59,857 nt of DNA from Herbaspirillum sp. CF444 (GCF_000282135.1 NZ_AKJW01000064.1:1-59857); one strand, 5' to 3'. Shown: positions 49,206-58,350, counted from the stretch's first letter. Translations and numbers: made by a program. The notes: generated by a model from the sequence alone, not told the origin.

Positions 49206-49967
49206 ATGACTGCAAACATCAACACCAATCTGACCCTGAAAGATAAAGTTGCCTTCGTGCAAGGCGGTTCGCGCGGCATCGGCGCCGCCATCGTGGAGCG
49301 TCTGGTGCAGGAAGGCGCCATCGTCGCTTTCACCTACGTCAGCTCGCCCGACAAAGCGCAGGCGCTGGTCAGCAAAGTCGAAGCCAAGGGCGGCCGCGCA
49401 CTGGCGATCCAGGCCGACAGCTCGGACACCGCAGCACTGCAACAAGCTATTCGCATCGCCGCCGAAACCTTCGGTCGTCTCGACATTCTGGTCAACAACG
49501 CCGGTGTACTGGCCTTGGGTTCGGTCGAAGAGTTCAAGCTGGAAGACCTGGATCGCACGCTCGCTGTCAACGTGCGCAGTGTATTCGTGGCGACGCAAGA
49601 GGCAGTGCGCTTCATGGGTGAGGGCGGCCGCATCATCACCATCGGCAGCACCAACGCCGACCGCATGCCGTTTGCCGGCGGCGCGGTGTACGCCATGAGC
49701 AAGTCGGCCATCGTCGGCCTGACCAAGGGCTTGTCGCGCGACCTCGGTCCACGCGGCATCACCGTCAACAACGTGCAGCCTGGCCCGGTCGACACCGACA
49801 TGAATCCGGCCGACAGCGATTTCGCTGAAACACTGAAGGGCCTGATGGCCTTGCCGCGTTATGGCAAGGCTGAAGAAATCGCCAGTTTCGTGGCGTATCT
49901 GGCCGGTCCGGAGGCGGGCTACATCACCGGCGCCAGCCTGATGATCGACGGCGGCTTCTCTGCTTGA
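49206..49967 (+). CDS. SDR-family oxidoreductase (3-oxoacyl-ACP reductase type)
   Basis: 253 residues, classical short-chain dehydrogenase. The glycine-rich motif is VAFVQGGSRGIGAAI (Gln replaces the usual Thr before GG), NNAGVLAL follows, catalytic Ser in TIGST, and Tyr-x3-Lys in AVYAMSKSAIVG. C-terminal YITGASLMIDGGFSA is typical of the FabG-like branch. GGAG is 7 nt before the ATG. Substrate is unknown; the neighbouring LysR and MFS genes suggest a small stress or xenobiotic-response cluster (inference). Confidence 0.87.
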   Translation: MTANINTNLTLKDKVAFVQGGSRGIGAAIVERLVQEGAIVAFTYVSSPDKAQALVSKVEAKGGRALAIQADSSDTAALQQAIRIAAETFGRLDILVNNAGVLALGSVEEFKLEDLDRTLAVNVRSVFVATQEAVRFMGEGGRIITIGSTNADRMPFAGGAVYAMSKSAIVGLTKGLSRDLGPRGITVNNVQPGPVDTDMNPADSDFAETLKGLMALPRYGKAEEIASFVAYLAGPEAGYITGASLMIDGGFSA

Positions 49968-49988
49968 TACTGCCTCTGTTTTGATCGC

Positions 49989-50105
49989 AAAAAAGCCGTC
50001 GTCCCAGAGAAAGCTGGGACCCAGTGTCGTTATTTGCACATATCAAACTCATGTGCTCACAACAGAAGTCACTGGGTCCTGACTTTCGTCAGGACGACGG
50101 CGTTT
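49989..50105. repeat. Nested inverted repeat (dispersed-repeat-like)
   Basis: Two 32-bp arms, 49994-50025 and 50070-50101, are inverted copies starting GCCGTCGTCC and ending GGACCCAGTG. Each arm folds on itself: left TCCCAG/CTGGGA around AGAAAG, right TCCTGAC/GTCAGGA around TTTC. The differing inner bases change in a compensating way, so both small hairpins stay paired. It lies between SDR and trpC stop codons. Repeats of the CGTCGTCCC...GGGACCCAGTG type are dispersed in many proteobacterial genomes; only one copy is in this window. Confidence 0.7.
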
Positions 50106-50137
50106 CTATTTTGGGTGTGTTGGTGTGGAACTGACGA

Positions 50138-50938
50138 TCAGGCAAACAGGCGCGCCAGCTCGACACCCGGTTCCGGCGCGCGCATGAAGGCTTCGCCGAC
50201 CAGGAAGGCGTTGACGTTGGCGTCGCGCATGCGCTTGACGTCGTCCGGCGTGGCGATGGCCGATTCGGTCACGACCAGTTTTTCCGGCGGAATGCGCGGC
50301 AGCAGGTTCAGCGTCGTGTCCAGCGTGGTTTCGAAGGTGCGCAGGTTGCGGTTGTTGATGCCCAGCAGCGCGGTCTTGAGTTTCAGCGCGGCGTCGAGCT
50401 CGGCGCCGTCATGGACTTCCACCAATACGCTCATGCCGAGTTCGTGCGCACAGGCTTCGAGTTCGGCCATCAGGCCGTGGTCGAGTGCGGCGACAATCAG
50501 CAGGATGGCGTCGGCGCCCCAGGAGCGCGCTTCGTAGACTTGATACAGATCCATCATGAAGTCTTTGCGCAGCACCGGCAGCGTGCAGGCGGCGCGCGCC
50601 TGTTTGAGGTATTCCGGCGCACCCTGGAAGAATTGCACGTCGGTCAGCACCGACAGGCATGCCGCACCATGGGTGGCGTAGCTGACGGCGATTTCAGCCG
50701 GCTTGAAATCGGGACGGATCACGCCTTTGGAGGGCGAAGCCTTTTTGACTTCGGCGATGATGCCGGCATTGCCTGCGGCGATCTTGCCGCGCACGCCGGC
50801 TTCGAAGCCGCGCAATTGTGCACGCGCCTCGGTGTCGGATTCAACGTCGCGACGCAGGCTGGCGAGATCGCGGTGCTTCTTTGCTGCTTTGACTTCCTCG
50901 GCTTTGACGTCGAGGATTTTATCGAGAATGTCTGACAT
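50138..50938 (-). CDS. trpC: Indole-3-glycerol phosphate synthase
   Basis: 266-residue TIM barrel, stand-alone TrpC (not fused to TrpF). It closes the indole ring of Trp from CdRP. Family blocks: [15 protein letters not shown] with the catalytic Lys, [35 protein letters not shown], and [19 protein letters not shown]. Last gene of the trpEGD-lysE-trpC run. The LysE gene lies just upstream with a 20-bp gap. Confidence 0.97.
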   Translation of the reverse strand: MSDILDKILDVKAEEVKAAKKHRDLASLRRDVESDTEARAQLRGFEAGVRGKIAAGNAGIIAEVKKASPSKGVIRPDFKPAEIAVSYATHGAACLSVLTDVQFFQGAPEYLKQARAACTLPVLRKDFMMDLYQVYEARSWGADAILLIVAALDHGLMAELEACAHELGMSVLVEVHDGAELDAALKLKTALLGINNRNLRTFETTLDTTLNLLPRIPPEKLVVTESAIATPDDVKRMRDANVNAFLVGEAFMRAPEPGVELARLFA

Positions 50939-50958
50939 GAAGATTCCTTGGTTGCTGC

Positions 50959-51591
50959 TTATTTGCGTTGATCGAGTGCAAGACGAAACGCCAATGCGCC
51001 CAATGTCAGTCCCATGACATAGCGCTGCGCCCGCATCCAGCCGGGATTATTCGAGAAAAAACTGGCAATGGCGCTGGCGGTCAGGATCAGCATGCCGTTG
51101 ACGGTGAAGCTGACGGCGATCTGCGTCACGCCCAGCGTCAGGCTTTGCAGCATGACGTGACCATGTTCGGCATGAATGAACTGCGGCAGGAAGGACATGT
51201 AAAACATCGCCGCCTTGGGATTGAGCAGATTGGTCAGGAAGCCCATGCGGAACAAGGTCGCATTGCTGTCGTGCGGCAGGTTCTGCGTCTGGAACGGCGA
51301 CGCGCCGCCCGGCCTGAGCGCATTCCACGCCATCCACAGCAGATAGGCCGCACCGAGATACTTGATCAGGTCGTAGGCTAGCGGTACGGCGAGGAACAAC
51401 GCCGTCAGGCCGAATGCGGCCGCCAGCATGTGCACGATGAAACCGGTCGCCACGCCGAGCAGGGAAATCATGCCCGCTGCGCGCCCTTGGCAAATCGAGC
51501 GGGACACGCAATACATCATGTTGGGGCCGGGCGTGAGCACCAGCACCAATGCCGCCAGCGCAAAAATCATCAGGTCGTTCAGGGGAATCAT
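50959..51591 (-). CDS. LysE/RhtB-family amino-acid exporter inside the trp operon
   Basis: 210 residues with five or six hydrophobic segments and the LysE/RhtB signature [20 protein letters not shown] followed by [34 protein letters not shown] is the conserved middle motif. It lies between trpD (27 bp upstream) and trpC (20 bp downstream) on the same strand, so it is co-transcribed with tryptophan genes. Export of tryptophan, anthranilate or another aromatic amino acid is the natural guess; the family alone does not tell the substrate. Confidence 0.88.
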   Translation of the reverse strand: MIPLNDLMIFALAALVLVLTPGPNMMYCVSRSICQGRAAGMISLLGVATGFIVHMLAAAFGLTALFLAVPLAYDLIKYLGAAYLLWMAWNALRPGGASPFQTQNLPHDSNATLFRMGFLTNLLNPKAAMFYMSFLPQFIHAEHGHVMLQSLTLGVTQIAVSFTVNGMLILTASAIASFFSNNPGWMRAQRYVMGLTLGALAFRLALDQRK

Positions 51592-51618
51592 GGTGTGCGC
51601 CTTTCCGTCGATAAGGGA

Positions 51619-52656
51619 TTAATGCTTGCCGCCCAGTTGCCGCGTCACGTTTACAAATTGCTCGACCTTGGCCAGCGCCGCGCCGGAGGCGATGGTTGCG
51701 CGCGCCTTGCTCAAACCGTCTTCGATCGACGTCGCGATGCCTGCTGCATACAGCGCCGTGCCGGCATTGATGGCGACGATGTCGTGCACCGGACCCGGCA
51801 CGCCCTTGAGCGCTTCGAAGATTTTTTCCTTCGACTCGGCGGCGTTGGCGACCTGCAGGTTGCGGCTGGCGAACATGCTCATGCCGAAGTCTTCCGGATG
51901 GATTTCATATTCGCGGATTTCACCGTTGACCAGTTCGCCGATCATGGTGGCGCCGCCCAGCGTGACTTCATCGAGGTTGTCGCGGCCCCAGACCACGATC
52001 GCGTGTTGCGCGCCCAGGCGTTGCAGCACGCGCACCTGGATGCCGACCAGATCCGGATGGAACACGCCCATCAGGATGTTCGGCGCGCCGGCGGGGTTGG
52101 TCAGCGGTCCGAGGATGTTGAAGATGGTGCGTACGCCGAGTTCCTTGCGCACCGGCGCGGCGTGTTTCATTGCCGCGTGGTGGTTCGGGGCGAACATGAA
52201 GCCGATGCCGGTCTGGGCGATCGATTGCGCGACTTGTTCCGGCTGCAGGTTGATGTCGGCGCCGAGGGCTTCGAGCACGTCGGCGCTGCCCGACGACGAC
52301 GATACGCTGCGTCCGCCGTGCTTGGCGACGCGCGCGCCGGCTGCTGCGGCGACGAACATCGATGCGGTGGAAATGTTGAAGGTGTGCGCGCCGTCGCCGC
52401 CGGTGCCGACGATGTCGAGCAGCTTGCTGGTGTCGGCCATCGGCACCTTGGTGGCGAACTCGCGCATGACTTGCGCGGCGGCGGCGATTTCGCCGATGCT
52501 TTCTTTCTTGACGCGCAGGCCCATGGTGAGCGCGGCGATCATTACGGGCGACATTTCGCCGCTCATGATCTGGCGGAACAGCGTCAGCATTTCATCGTGG
52601 AAAATTTCGCGGTGCTCGATGCAGCGCAGTAAGGCTTCTTGTGGCGTGATGGACAT
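51619..52656 (-). CDS. trpD: Anthranilate phosphoribosyltransferase
   Basis: 345 residues, normal length. It joins anthranilate and PRPP. Family blocks: [20 protein letters not shown] (PRPP loop), [40 protein letters not shown] and [19 protein letters not shown]. The frame opens 14 codons earlier; ATG 52656 ([10 protein letters not shown]) matches the family start. Follows trpG by 38 bp. Confidence 0.97.
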   Translation of the reverse strand: MSITPQEALLRCIEHREIFHDEMLTLFRQIMSGEMSPVMIAALTMGLRVKKESIGEIAAAAQVMREFATKVPMADTSKLLDIVGTGGDGAHTFNISTASMFVAAAAGARVAKHGGRSVSSSSGSADVLEALGADINLQPEQVAQSIAQTGIGFMFAPNHHAAMKHAAPVRKELGVRTIFNILGPLTNPAGAPNILMGVFHPDLVGIQVRVLQRLGAQHAIVVWGRDNLDEVTLGGATMIGELVNGEIREYEIHPEDFGMSMFASRNLQVANAAESKEKIFEALKGVPGPVHDIVAINAGTALYAAGIATSIEDGLSKARATIASGAALAKVEQFVNVTRQLGGKH

Positions 52657-52694
52657 GATCTTTTTCTCGAATGGTGTGATGTGACCGGCCGCGC

Positions 52695-53270
52695 TCAAGA
52701 GCGCGCGGTGCCGGTCAGGAAGTTCTTCAGCAAGGCGTGGCCGTGTTCGGAGAGGATCGATTCGGGGTGGAACTGCACACCCTGCAAATCGAATTCCTTG
52801 TGGCGCACGCCCATGATTTCACCATCGTCGGTCCATGCGGTGACTTCGAGGCAATCGGGCAGCGACGCGCGCTCGATGGCCAGCGAGTGATAGCGGATCA
52901 CGGTGTAAGGGCTCGGGATGTCCTTGAAAACGCCGACGCCGGTGTGGGCGATCTTCGATGTCTTGCCATGCATGACTTGCTTGGCGCGCACGACATTGCC
53001 GCCGAAGGCTTCGCCGATGGCCTGATGGCCGAGGCAGACGCCGAGGATGGGCAGCTTGCCGGAGAAATGCTTGAGCAGGTCGATGCAGATGCCGGCTTCC
53101 TTCGGGCTGCAGGGACCGGGCGACAGGCAGATGCGTTCGGGATTGAGTTTTTCGATTTCGGCTAGCGTGATCTCATCATTGCGGATGGTCAGCACTTCTT
53201 CGCCGAGCTCGCCGAAATACTGGACGATGTTGTAGGTGAAGGAATCGTAGTTGTCGATCATCAGCAGCAT
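52695..53270 (-). CDS. trpG: Anthranilate synthase component II (glutamine amidotransferase)
   Basis: 191-residue class I glutamine amidotransferase that feeds ammonia to TrpE. The catalytic triad is Cys79 in [17 protein letters not shown] plus His and Glu in [14 protein letters not shown] near residue 170. The oxyanion region [12 protein letters not shown] is also present. Stand-alone TrpG, typical of beta-proteobacteria, where it may also serve p-aminobenzoate synthesis. Its ATG directly abuts the trpE stop (TAAATG). Confidence 0.97.
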   Translation of the reverse strand: MLLMIDNYDSFTYNIVQYFGELGEEVLTIRNDEITLAEIEKLNPERICLSPGPCSPKEAGICIDLLKHFSGKLPILGVCLGHQAIGEAFGGNVVRAKQVMHGKTSKIAHTGVGVFKDIPSPYTVIRYHSLAIERASLPDCLEVTAWTDDGEIMGVRHKEFDLQGVQFHPESILSEHGHALLKNFLTGTARS

Positions 53271-54782
53271 TTAGATTTCTCCATCCAGTCCGTCTTGCAC
53301 TTGTTCGGCAGCGCGCAGCACAGCCCGCGCCTTGTTTTCGGTTTCTTCCCATTCCATTTCCGGCACCGAGTCGGCGACGATGCCGGCCGCTGCCTGCACG
53401 TACAGCGTGCCGTCCTTGATGACGCCGGTGCGGATCGCGATCGCGACATCCATCTCGCCGCCGAACGACAGGTAACCGCAGGCGCCGCCGTAGATGCCGC
53501 GCTTGGTCGGTTCGAGTTCGTCGATGATTTCCATCGCGCGTACTTTCGGCGCACCCGACAGCGTGCCGGCAGGGAAGGTGGCTTTCAATACGTCCAGATT
53601 CGACAGGCCGGGTTTGAGCAAGCCTTCGACGTTGGAGACGATGTGCTGCACGTGGGAATATTTTTCGATGACCATCTGGTCGGTGACCTTGACGCTGCCG
53701 GTGGTGGCGATGCGGCCGATGTCGTTGCGCGCCAGGTCGATCAGCATGACGTGTTCGGCGATTTCTTTCGGATCGGCCAGCAGCTCGGTTGCCAGCTGGG
53801 CGTCGCGTTCCGGGGTCGAACCGCGTGGGCGGGTGCCGGCCAGCGGACGGATGGTGATCTTCTTTTGCGCTTCGCCGTCGGAAGTCTGGCCGATGGTTTC
53901 GTTGCGGACGAGGATTTCCGGCGAGGCGCCGACGATCTGCATGTCGCCGAAGTTGTAGAAGTACATGTACGGCGACGGGTTCAGCGAACGCAGCGCGCGG
54001 TACAGCATCAGCGGCGAGTCGACATAGGATTTCTTCAGGCGCTGGCCGATCTGCACTTGCATCAGGTCGCCGGCCATGACGTATTCCTTGGCTTTGGCGA
54101 CGGCCTTCAGATACTCGTCCTTGGGGAATTCGCGGACGGTTTCGGTACGCACCGAACCGCTGGTGACCGGCGCATCGGCCGCGCGGCGCAGCATGGCGCG
54201 CAAGTCCCTGAGGCGTTGGCGGCCCTTGCTGAAGGCTTCCGGTTGCGACGGATCGGTGTAGACGATGAGGTAGAGCTTGCCGGAGAGATTATCGATGACG
54301 GCCAGTTCTTCGGTGACCAGCAACTGGATGTCGGGCAGACCGAGATCGTCTTTCGGCGCGCTGTCGGCCAGGCGCTTTTCGATGTAGCGCACTGCGTCGT
54401 AGCCGAAGTAGCCGGCCAGGCCGCCGCAGAAGCGCGGCATGCCGGGGCGGATAGCAACCTTGTAGCGCGACTGGAATTCGGCGATGAACTCGAGCGCGTT
54501 GCCTTCAAGCGATTCGATGATCTTGTCGTTCTTCAGGACTTCGATCTTGTTGCCGAAGCTGCGCAGCTTGGTCGTGGCCGGCAGGCCGATGAAGGAATAG
54601 CGACCGAAACGTTCGCCGCCGACCACCGATTCCAGCAGGAAGGTGTTCTTGCCGGCATGCTGGGTTTGCGCCAGTTTGAGGTAAAGGGTCAGCGGGGTTT
54701 CCAGGTCGGCGAAAGCTTCGGCGATCAAGGGAATGCGGTTATAGCCTTGCGAGGCCAGCGATTTGAATTCGAGTTCGGTCAT
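53271..54782 (-). CDS. trpE: Anthranilate synthase component I
   Basis: 503 residues, chorismate-binding enzyme making anthranilate. The N-terminal Trp-feedback motif LLES is at 49-52 (NTFLLESVVGGERFGRYSFI). The C-terminal catalytic core has IRPLAGTRPRG, LIDLARNDIGRIA, TFPAGTLSGAPKVRAMEIID and GGACGYLSFGGEMDVAIAIR. First structural gene of the trp operon; a Trp-rich leader ORF and a terminator hairpin lie upstream, indicating attenuation in addition to allosteric control. Confidence 0.97.
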   Translation of the reverse strand: MTELEFKSLASQGYNRIPLIAEAFADLETPLTLYLKLAQTQHAGKNTFLLESVVGGERFGRYSFIGLPATTKLRSFGNKIEVLKNDKIIESLEGNALEFIAEFQSRYKVAIRPGMPRFCGGLAGYFGYDAVRYIEKRLADSAPKDDLGLPDIQLLVTEELAVIDNLSGKLYLIVYTDPSQPEAFSKGRQRLRDLRAMLRRAADAPVTSGSVRTETVREFPKDEYLKAVAKAKEYVMAGDLMQVQIGQRLKKSYVDSPLMLYRALRSLNPSPYMYFYNFGDMQIVGASPEILVRNETIGQTSDGEAQKKITIRPLAGTRPRGSTPERDAQLATELLADPKEIAEHVMLIDLARNDIGRIATTGSVKVTDQMVIEKYSHVQHIVSNVEGLLKPGLSNLDVLKATFPAGTLSGAPKVRAMEIIDELEPTKRGIYGGACGYLSFGGEMDVAIAIRTGVIKDGTLYVQAAAGIVADSVPEMEWEETENKARAVLRAAEQVQDGLDGEI

Positions 54783-54900
54783 CGTTTCTCTCCAGGACCG
54801 CTATTGTAAGACGGCTTGCGGGTTGCCGGACGACTTGAAGCGTCCTGGCAAGCGCGCGCCTAATAACAGTAAGCAGTATTTTTAAACAGGGGTGTGTTGC

Positions 54901-54950
54901 AAAAAACTTGCTGGTCGCGGGAGGAAAAGAAGAGCGGGAGCGGCCAGCAG
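54901..54950 (-). terminator. trp attenuator terminator
   Basis: In transcript direction TGCTGGCCGC (54949-54940) pairs with GCGACCAGCA (54918-54909), one mismatch and a 21-nt pyrimidine-rich loop, then AGTTTTTT (54908-54901). It begins 11 nt after the stop codon of the Trp-rich leader ORF, the classic attenuator position. I could not resolve the competing antiterminator by eye beyond a short GGCTG/CAGCT match. About 118 nt with nothing else notable separate it from trpE. Confidence 0.75.
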
Positions 54951-54960
54951 CTGACGTGGG

Positions 54961-55047
54961 TTAGTTAGCCCAGGATTGCCAGCGTCGCCACAGCCAAGCC
55001 TCAGGGGCGGCTGATTTGTTGGCGTTGAGTTTTTTGTCGAGAAACAT
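54961..55047 (-). CDS. trpL: trp operon leader peptide
   Basis: 28-codon ORF, ATG 55047 to TAA 54963-54961. It starts MFLDKKLNANKSAAPEA and ends WLWRRWQSWAN: four Trp codons (residues 18, 20, 23 and 26) in the last eleven positions, in a protein region where one Trp per hundred is normal. It lies directly upstream of an intrinsic terminator and then trpE. Ribosome stalling at the Trp codons under tryptophan shortage should prevent terminator formation. A TATTAT -10-like box is about 20-25 nt upstream, overlapping the gph 3' region. The ribosome site is weak. Confidence 0.85.
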   Translation of the reverse strand: MFLDKKLNANKSAAPEAWLWRRWQSWAN

Positions 55048-55086
55048 TTGTCAGTGGTCTTTAGATAATAATGACTACGCTAATGC

Positions 55087-55755
55087 TTAAGAAATTTGGT
55101 GCGCTGCATCCAGCAGCGTTGGAACTATACCATCGGAATCGACGTTGTGTATAGATTCGCCGTGATTGTAGCCGTAGGGCACGTTCAGCACCCGGCAACC
55201 CGCGGCCCGCGCGGCTTGCGCGTCGTTGGACGAATCGCCGATGGCGACCACTTGCGCCGGTTGCAGGGCGAAATCTGCGCAAACCTGCAGCAAAGGCAAC
55301 GGATCCGGTTTCTTTTTCGGCAAGGAATCGCCGCCGTAGATCACGTCGAAATAGGGATACAGGCCTTTTTTGTCCATCAGCGGCAGGGCGAACGCAATCG
55401 GTTTGTTGGTCACGCAGGCCAGGCGCAGGCCCTTGGCCTTGAGCGCCTGCAGGCCTTCGATCACGTTCGGATAGAGCGTGGCGTAATCGCCGTTGATGGC
55501 GAGGTAATGCTCCTGATAGGACGCGAGGGCTTCTTCGAAGCGCTGTTCCACACCGTCTTCGTCGTAATCGACGGCCAGTACGCGGCGCATCAGGTTTTCC
55601 GATCCCTTGCCGACAAAATTGACGATGGTCTGCATCGCCAGCGGCCCCAGGCCCAGGTCGGCGCGCATGCGGTTGACCGCGACGTGGAAATCCGGCGCGG
55701 TGTCGAGCATGGTGCCGTCGAGGTCGATGATGGCGGCTTTGATGTTGTCGAGCAT
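55087..55755 (-). CDS. gph: Phosphoglycolate phosphatase
   Basis: 222-residue HAD-superfamily phosphatase. Motif I is IIDLDGTMLD (Asp11 nucleophile, Asp13), motif II CVTNKP, motif III Lys in KKKPDPLPLL, motif IV VAIGDSSNDAQAARAAG. It removes 2-phosphoglycolate formed by oxygen damage to DNA ends or by Rubisco oxygenation. It lies 27 bp after rpe on the same strand and directly before the trp leader, the common rpe-gph-trpE order of beta-proteobacteria. Confidence 0.92.
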   Translation of the reverse strand: MLDNIKAAIIDLDGTMLDTAPDFHVAVNRMRADLGLGPLAMQTIVNFVGKGSENLMRRVLAVDYDEDGVEQRFEEALASYQEHYLAINGDYATLYPNVIEGLQALKAKGLRLACVTNKPIAFALPLMDKKGLYPYFDVIYGGDSLPKKKPDPLPLLQVCADFALQPAQVVAIGDSSNDAQAARAAGCRVLNVPYGYNHGESIHNVDSDGIVPTLLDAAHQIS

Positions 55756-55782
55756 GGGATCTTCTTTGGACGATTATTTCGA

Positions 55783-56445
55783 TTATTTGGCCAGTTCGCC
55801 GCGCATGGCGTCGATCACGGCCTTGTAATCCGCCTTGCCGAAGATGGCGGAGCCGGCCACGAAGGTGTCGGCGCCGGCCTTGGCCGCGGCGGCGATATTG
55901 TCGATTTTGATGCCGCCGTCGACTTCCAGCATGATGTTGCGGCCGGATTCGTCGATACGGCGGCGCACGGCGGCGATCTTCTTCAGCGCTTCAGGAATGA
56001 AAGACTGGCCGCCGAAGCCCGGATTGACGGACATGATCAGAATGATGTCGATCTTGTCCATCACGTGGTCGAGGAAATGCAGCGGCGTGCCGGGATTGAA
56101 CACCAGGCCGGCCTTGCAGCCGTTGTCGCGGATCAGTTGCAGCGAGCGGTCGATGTGTTCCGAGCCTTCCGGGTGGAAGGTGATGATATTGGCGCCGGCC
56201 TTGGCGAAGTCGGGAATGATGCGATCCACCGGTTTGACCATCAGGTGCACGTCGATCGGCACCTGCACGTGCGGGCGGATGGCTTCACACACCAGCGGGC
56301 CGATCGTCAGGTTGGGAACATAATGGTTGTCCATCACGTCGAAGTGGATAATGTCGGCGCCGGCAGCGACGACATTGCGGACTTCTTCGCCCAGGCGGGC
56401 GAAATCGGCGGACAGGATACTGGGGGCGATACGGTAGGTAGGCAT
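55783..56445 (-). CDS. rpe: Ribulose-phosphate 3-epimerase
   Basis: 220-residue TIM barrel of the pentose phosphate pathway. Start [19 protein letters not shown]; metal ligands in [16 protein letters not shown] and VHLMVKP; phosphate loop [21 protein letters not shown]-terminal [11 protein letters not shown] and [12 protein letters not shown]. First gene of the rpe-gph pair; divergent from apaG. Confidence 0.97.
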   Translation of the reverse strand: MPTYRIAPSILSADFARLGEEVRNVVAAGADIIHFDVMDNHYVPNLTIGPLVCEAIRPHVQVPIDVHLMVKPVDRIIPDFAKAGANIITFHPEGSEHIDRSLQLIRDNGCKAGLVFNPGTPLHFLDHVMDKIDIILIMSVNPGFGGQSFIPEALKKIAAVRRRIDESGRNIMLEVDGGIKIDNIAAAAKAGADTFVAGSAIFGKADYKAVIDAMRGELAK

Positions 56446-56592
56446 GGCGATATGGCTCTGGTAGGGCGATGGTACGATTAAAGATGCGCTATTTTACCCG
56501 TTCGCCGTGCCCCGGTTTTGTTGCAAGCCTTGCACTTGCGGTTGTTTTCGTGTGGAATGGGCTTGGCTTTTTACAAAATCGAGGAAATCCGC

Positions 56593-56967
56593 ATGGCGAC
56601 GTATGAGTTTACGGTGACGGTCAAGACGCAGTACCTGGAAGAGCAATCCGACCCGGCACGTTCACATTATGTGTTTGCTTATGCGATCACGATCGTCAAT
56701 ACCGGACAGGTGCCTGCCCAGCTGATTTCGCGCCACTGGATCATCACCGACGCCAATAACCACACCGAGGAGGTGCGCGGTCTGGGCGTCGTTGGGCATC
56801 AGCCGTTCCTGCAACCGGGGGAACAGTTCGAGTACACCAGCGGGACGTCGCTGAAGACGCCGCAAGGTTCGATGCACGGAGAATATTTTTGCGTCGCCGA
56901 GGATGGCGAACAATTCGACGTGAAGGTTCCGGAATTTATCCTGTCGCTGCCACGCACGCTGCACTAA
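56593..56967 (+). CDS. apaG: ApaG (CorD) protein
   Basis: 124 residues, same length as E. coli ApaG (125), fibronectin-III-like fold. Core motif IVNTGQVPAQLISRHWIITD, then HTEEVRGLGVVGHQPFLQPG and SGTSLKTPQGSMHGEYFCV. GAGGAAA precedes ATG 56593; the frame is open 25 codons earlier without a site. The molecular role in bacteria is unclear (linked to Co2+ resistance and diadenosine phosphate genes). Confidence 0.95.
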   Translation: MATYEFTVTVKTQYLEEQSDPARSHYVFAYAITIVNTGQVPAQLISRHWIITDANNHTEEVRGLGVVGHQPFLQPGEQFEYTSGTSLKTPQGSMHGEYFCVAEDGEQFDVKVPEFILSLPRTLH

Positions 56968-56971
56968 GCGT

Positions 56972-57115
56972 TCAAGCCTGATTGTTGTCTTTTTTATCGC
57001 CTGGATTTTTTGTCTGAACGGATTGATCCGGCTTGCGTCCGGAAAACATGGTCCACCAGACGATGAAGACGAAGATAAAGAAGGCGCCGCCGGCTTCGAG
57101 TATTAACCACCACAT
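56972..57115 (-). CDS. 47-residue single-pass membrane protein
   Basis: ATG 57115 with GAGGA upstream, TGA at 56974-56972. The protein has one hydrophobic segment (residues 2-24: WWLILEAGGAFFIFVFIVWW), then a polar, basic tail (GRKPDQSVQTKNPGDKKDNN). It is fully contained between apaG (5 bp away, convergent) and mltA (15 bp away, divergent). Small hypothetical proteins with a WWxIxEAGGAxF start occur in this slot in related genomes, as far as I recall. Function unknown. Confidence 0.7.
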   Translation of the reverse strand: MWWLILEAGGAFFIFVFIVWWTMFSGRKPDQSVQTKNPGDKKDNNQA

Positions 57116-57130
57116 TTTCACGTTTCCTCA

Positions 57131-58330
57131 ATGTCACTTATTCAAAAGAGCAATCGCACCAGTTTACCCGCATTGGCCGTCATCGTCGCTTTATGTCTGG
57201 CCGCTTGCACGACGACGCGTCCGCTCCCACCTGTGACGCAGCCGACCGTTCCCGGCAAGCCGACAACGCCGGTTCTTCCAGAAACCCAGGCGCAGACGCT
57301 GCAAAGAAGCACGTTTGACGCCATGCCGGGCTGGGATCGCGATGAGGTGCGCGAAGCCTGGCCGGCTTTCCTGACTTCCTGCCAGACGCTGGTTCGCCGC
57401 CCGGAGTGGAAAAACGCGTGTACCACCGCACGCCAGGTCAATGCCAACGACGAAGGCGCCATCCGCGCGTTCTTTGAGTCCGGTTTCACGCCTTACAAGG
57501 TATTCAATCCGGACGGCAGCGATACCGGTCTGGTCACCGGCTATTACGAACCGTTGCTGCGGGGATCGCGCAAACGCGGCGGCCCGTATCAGACGCCTCT
57601 ATATAAGGCGCCGGATGATTTGCTGACGATCGATCTGGCGAGTCTTTATCCGGAATTGAAAAACATGCGCCTGCGCGGCCGCGTGGTCGGCAACAAGGTC
57701 GTTCCTTATTTCTCGCGCGCCGAGCTGCTGCAGTCGGGAGCCTTGAACGGCAAGGAGCTGGTCTGGGTGGATGATCCCGTGGAGGCTTTTTTCCTGCAGG
57801 TGCAAGGCTCCGGTCGCGTGATTCTGGAGGGATCTCAGGAGACCGTGCGTCTGGCCTATGCCGACCAGAACGGCTATCCCTACAAGTCGATTGGCCGCTA
57901 TCTCGTCGACAAGGGAGAGATGACGCTGTCGCAGGCGTCGGCGCAAGGCATCAAAGCCTGGGTGATCGCCAATCCGTCACGCCAGAACGAACTGTTGAAC
58001 GTGAATCCCAGCTATATTTTCTTCAAGGAAGAAAAGATTGCGGATCCGTCGAAGGGGCCGAACGGCGCGATGGGTTTGCCGCTGACCGGCCAGCGCTCGA
58101 TTGCCGTTGACCGCCAGTATATTCCGCTGGGCGCGCCGGTATTTTTGGCGACGACGCAGCCGAACAGCGATGCGCCTTTGCAGCGCCTGGTGTTGGCGCA
58201 AGATACGGGCGGTGCGATTCGCGGCGCGGTGCGGGCGGATTATTTCTGGGGGTTTGGCAATGAAGCCGGCGAAAAGGCCGGGGCGATGAAGCAGCGCGGG
58301 ATGATGTGGGTGTTGCTGCCCAATCCCTGA
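57131..58330 (+). CDS. mltA: Membrane-bound lytic murein transglycosylase A
   Basis: 399-residue outer-membrane lipoprotein; signal peptide with lipobox LAAC (Cys26). The MltA barrel domain includes GLVTGYYEPLLRGSRKRGGP and LVWVDDPVEAFFLQVQGSGR. The C-terminal 3D (Asp-Asp-Asp) domain has LVLAQDTGGAIRGAVRADYF with the catalytic Asp. It cleaves glycan strands to anhydromuropeptides for peptidoglycan turnover. The start is divergent from the 47-aa membrane protein. A strong terminator follows. Confidence 0.95.
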   Translation: MSLIQKSNRTSLPALAVIVALCLAACTTTRPLPPVTQPTVPGKPTTPVLPETQAQTLQRSTFDAMPGWDRDEVREAWPAFLTSCQTLVRRPEWKNACTTARQVNANDEGAIRAFFESGFTPYKVFNPDGSDTGLVTGYYEPLLRGSRKRGGPYQTPLYKAPDDLLTIDLASLYPELKNMRLRGRVVGNKVVPYFSRAELLQSGALNGKELVWVDDPVEAFFLQVQGSGRVILEGSQETVRLAYADQNGYPYKSIGRYLVDKGEMTLSQASAQGIKAWVIANPSRQNELLNVNPSYIFFKEEKIADPSKGPNGAMGLPLTGQRSIAVDRQYIPLGAPVFLATTQPNSDAPLQRLVLAQDTGGAIRGAVRADYFWGFGNEAGEKAGAMKQRGMMWVLLPNP

Positions 58331-58350
58331 GGTTGTGCTCGCAAGATAGA

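Noticed and set aside
49989..50105. CRISPR-like repeat
   Set aside because: Only two arms in inverted, not direct, orientation and no regular spacers or cas genes; it is a nested inverted repeat.
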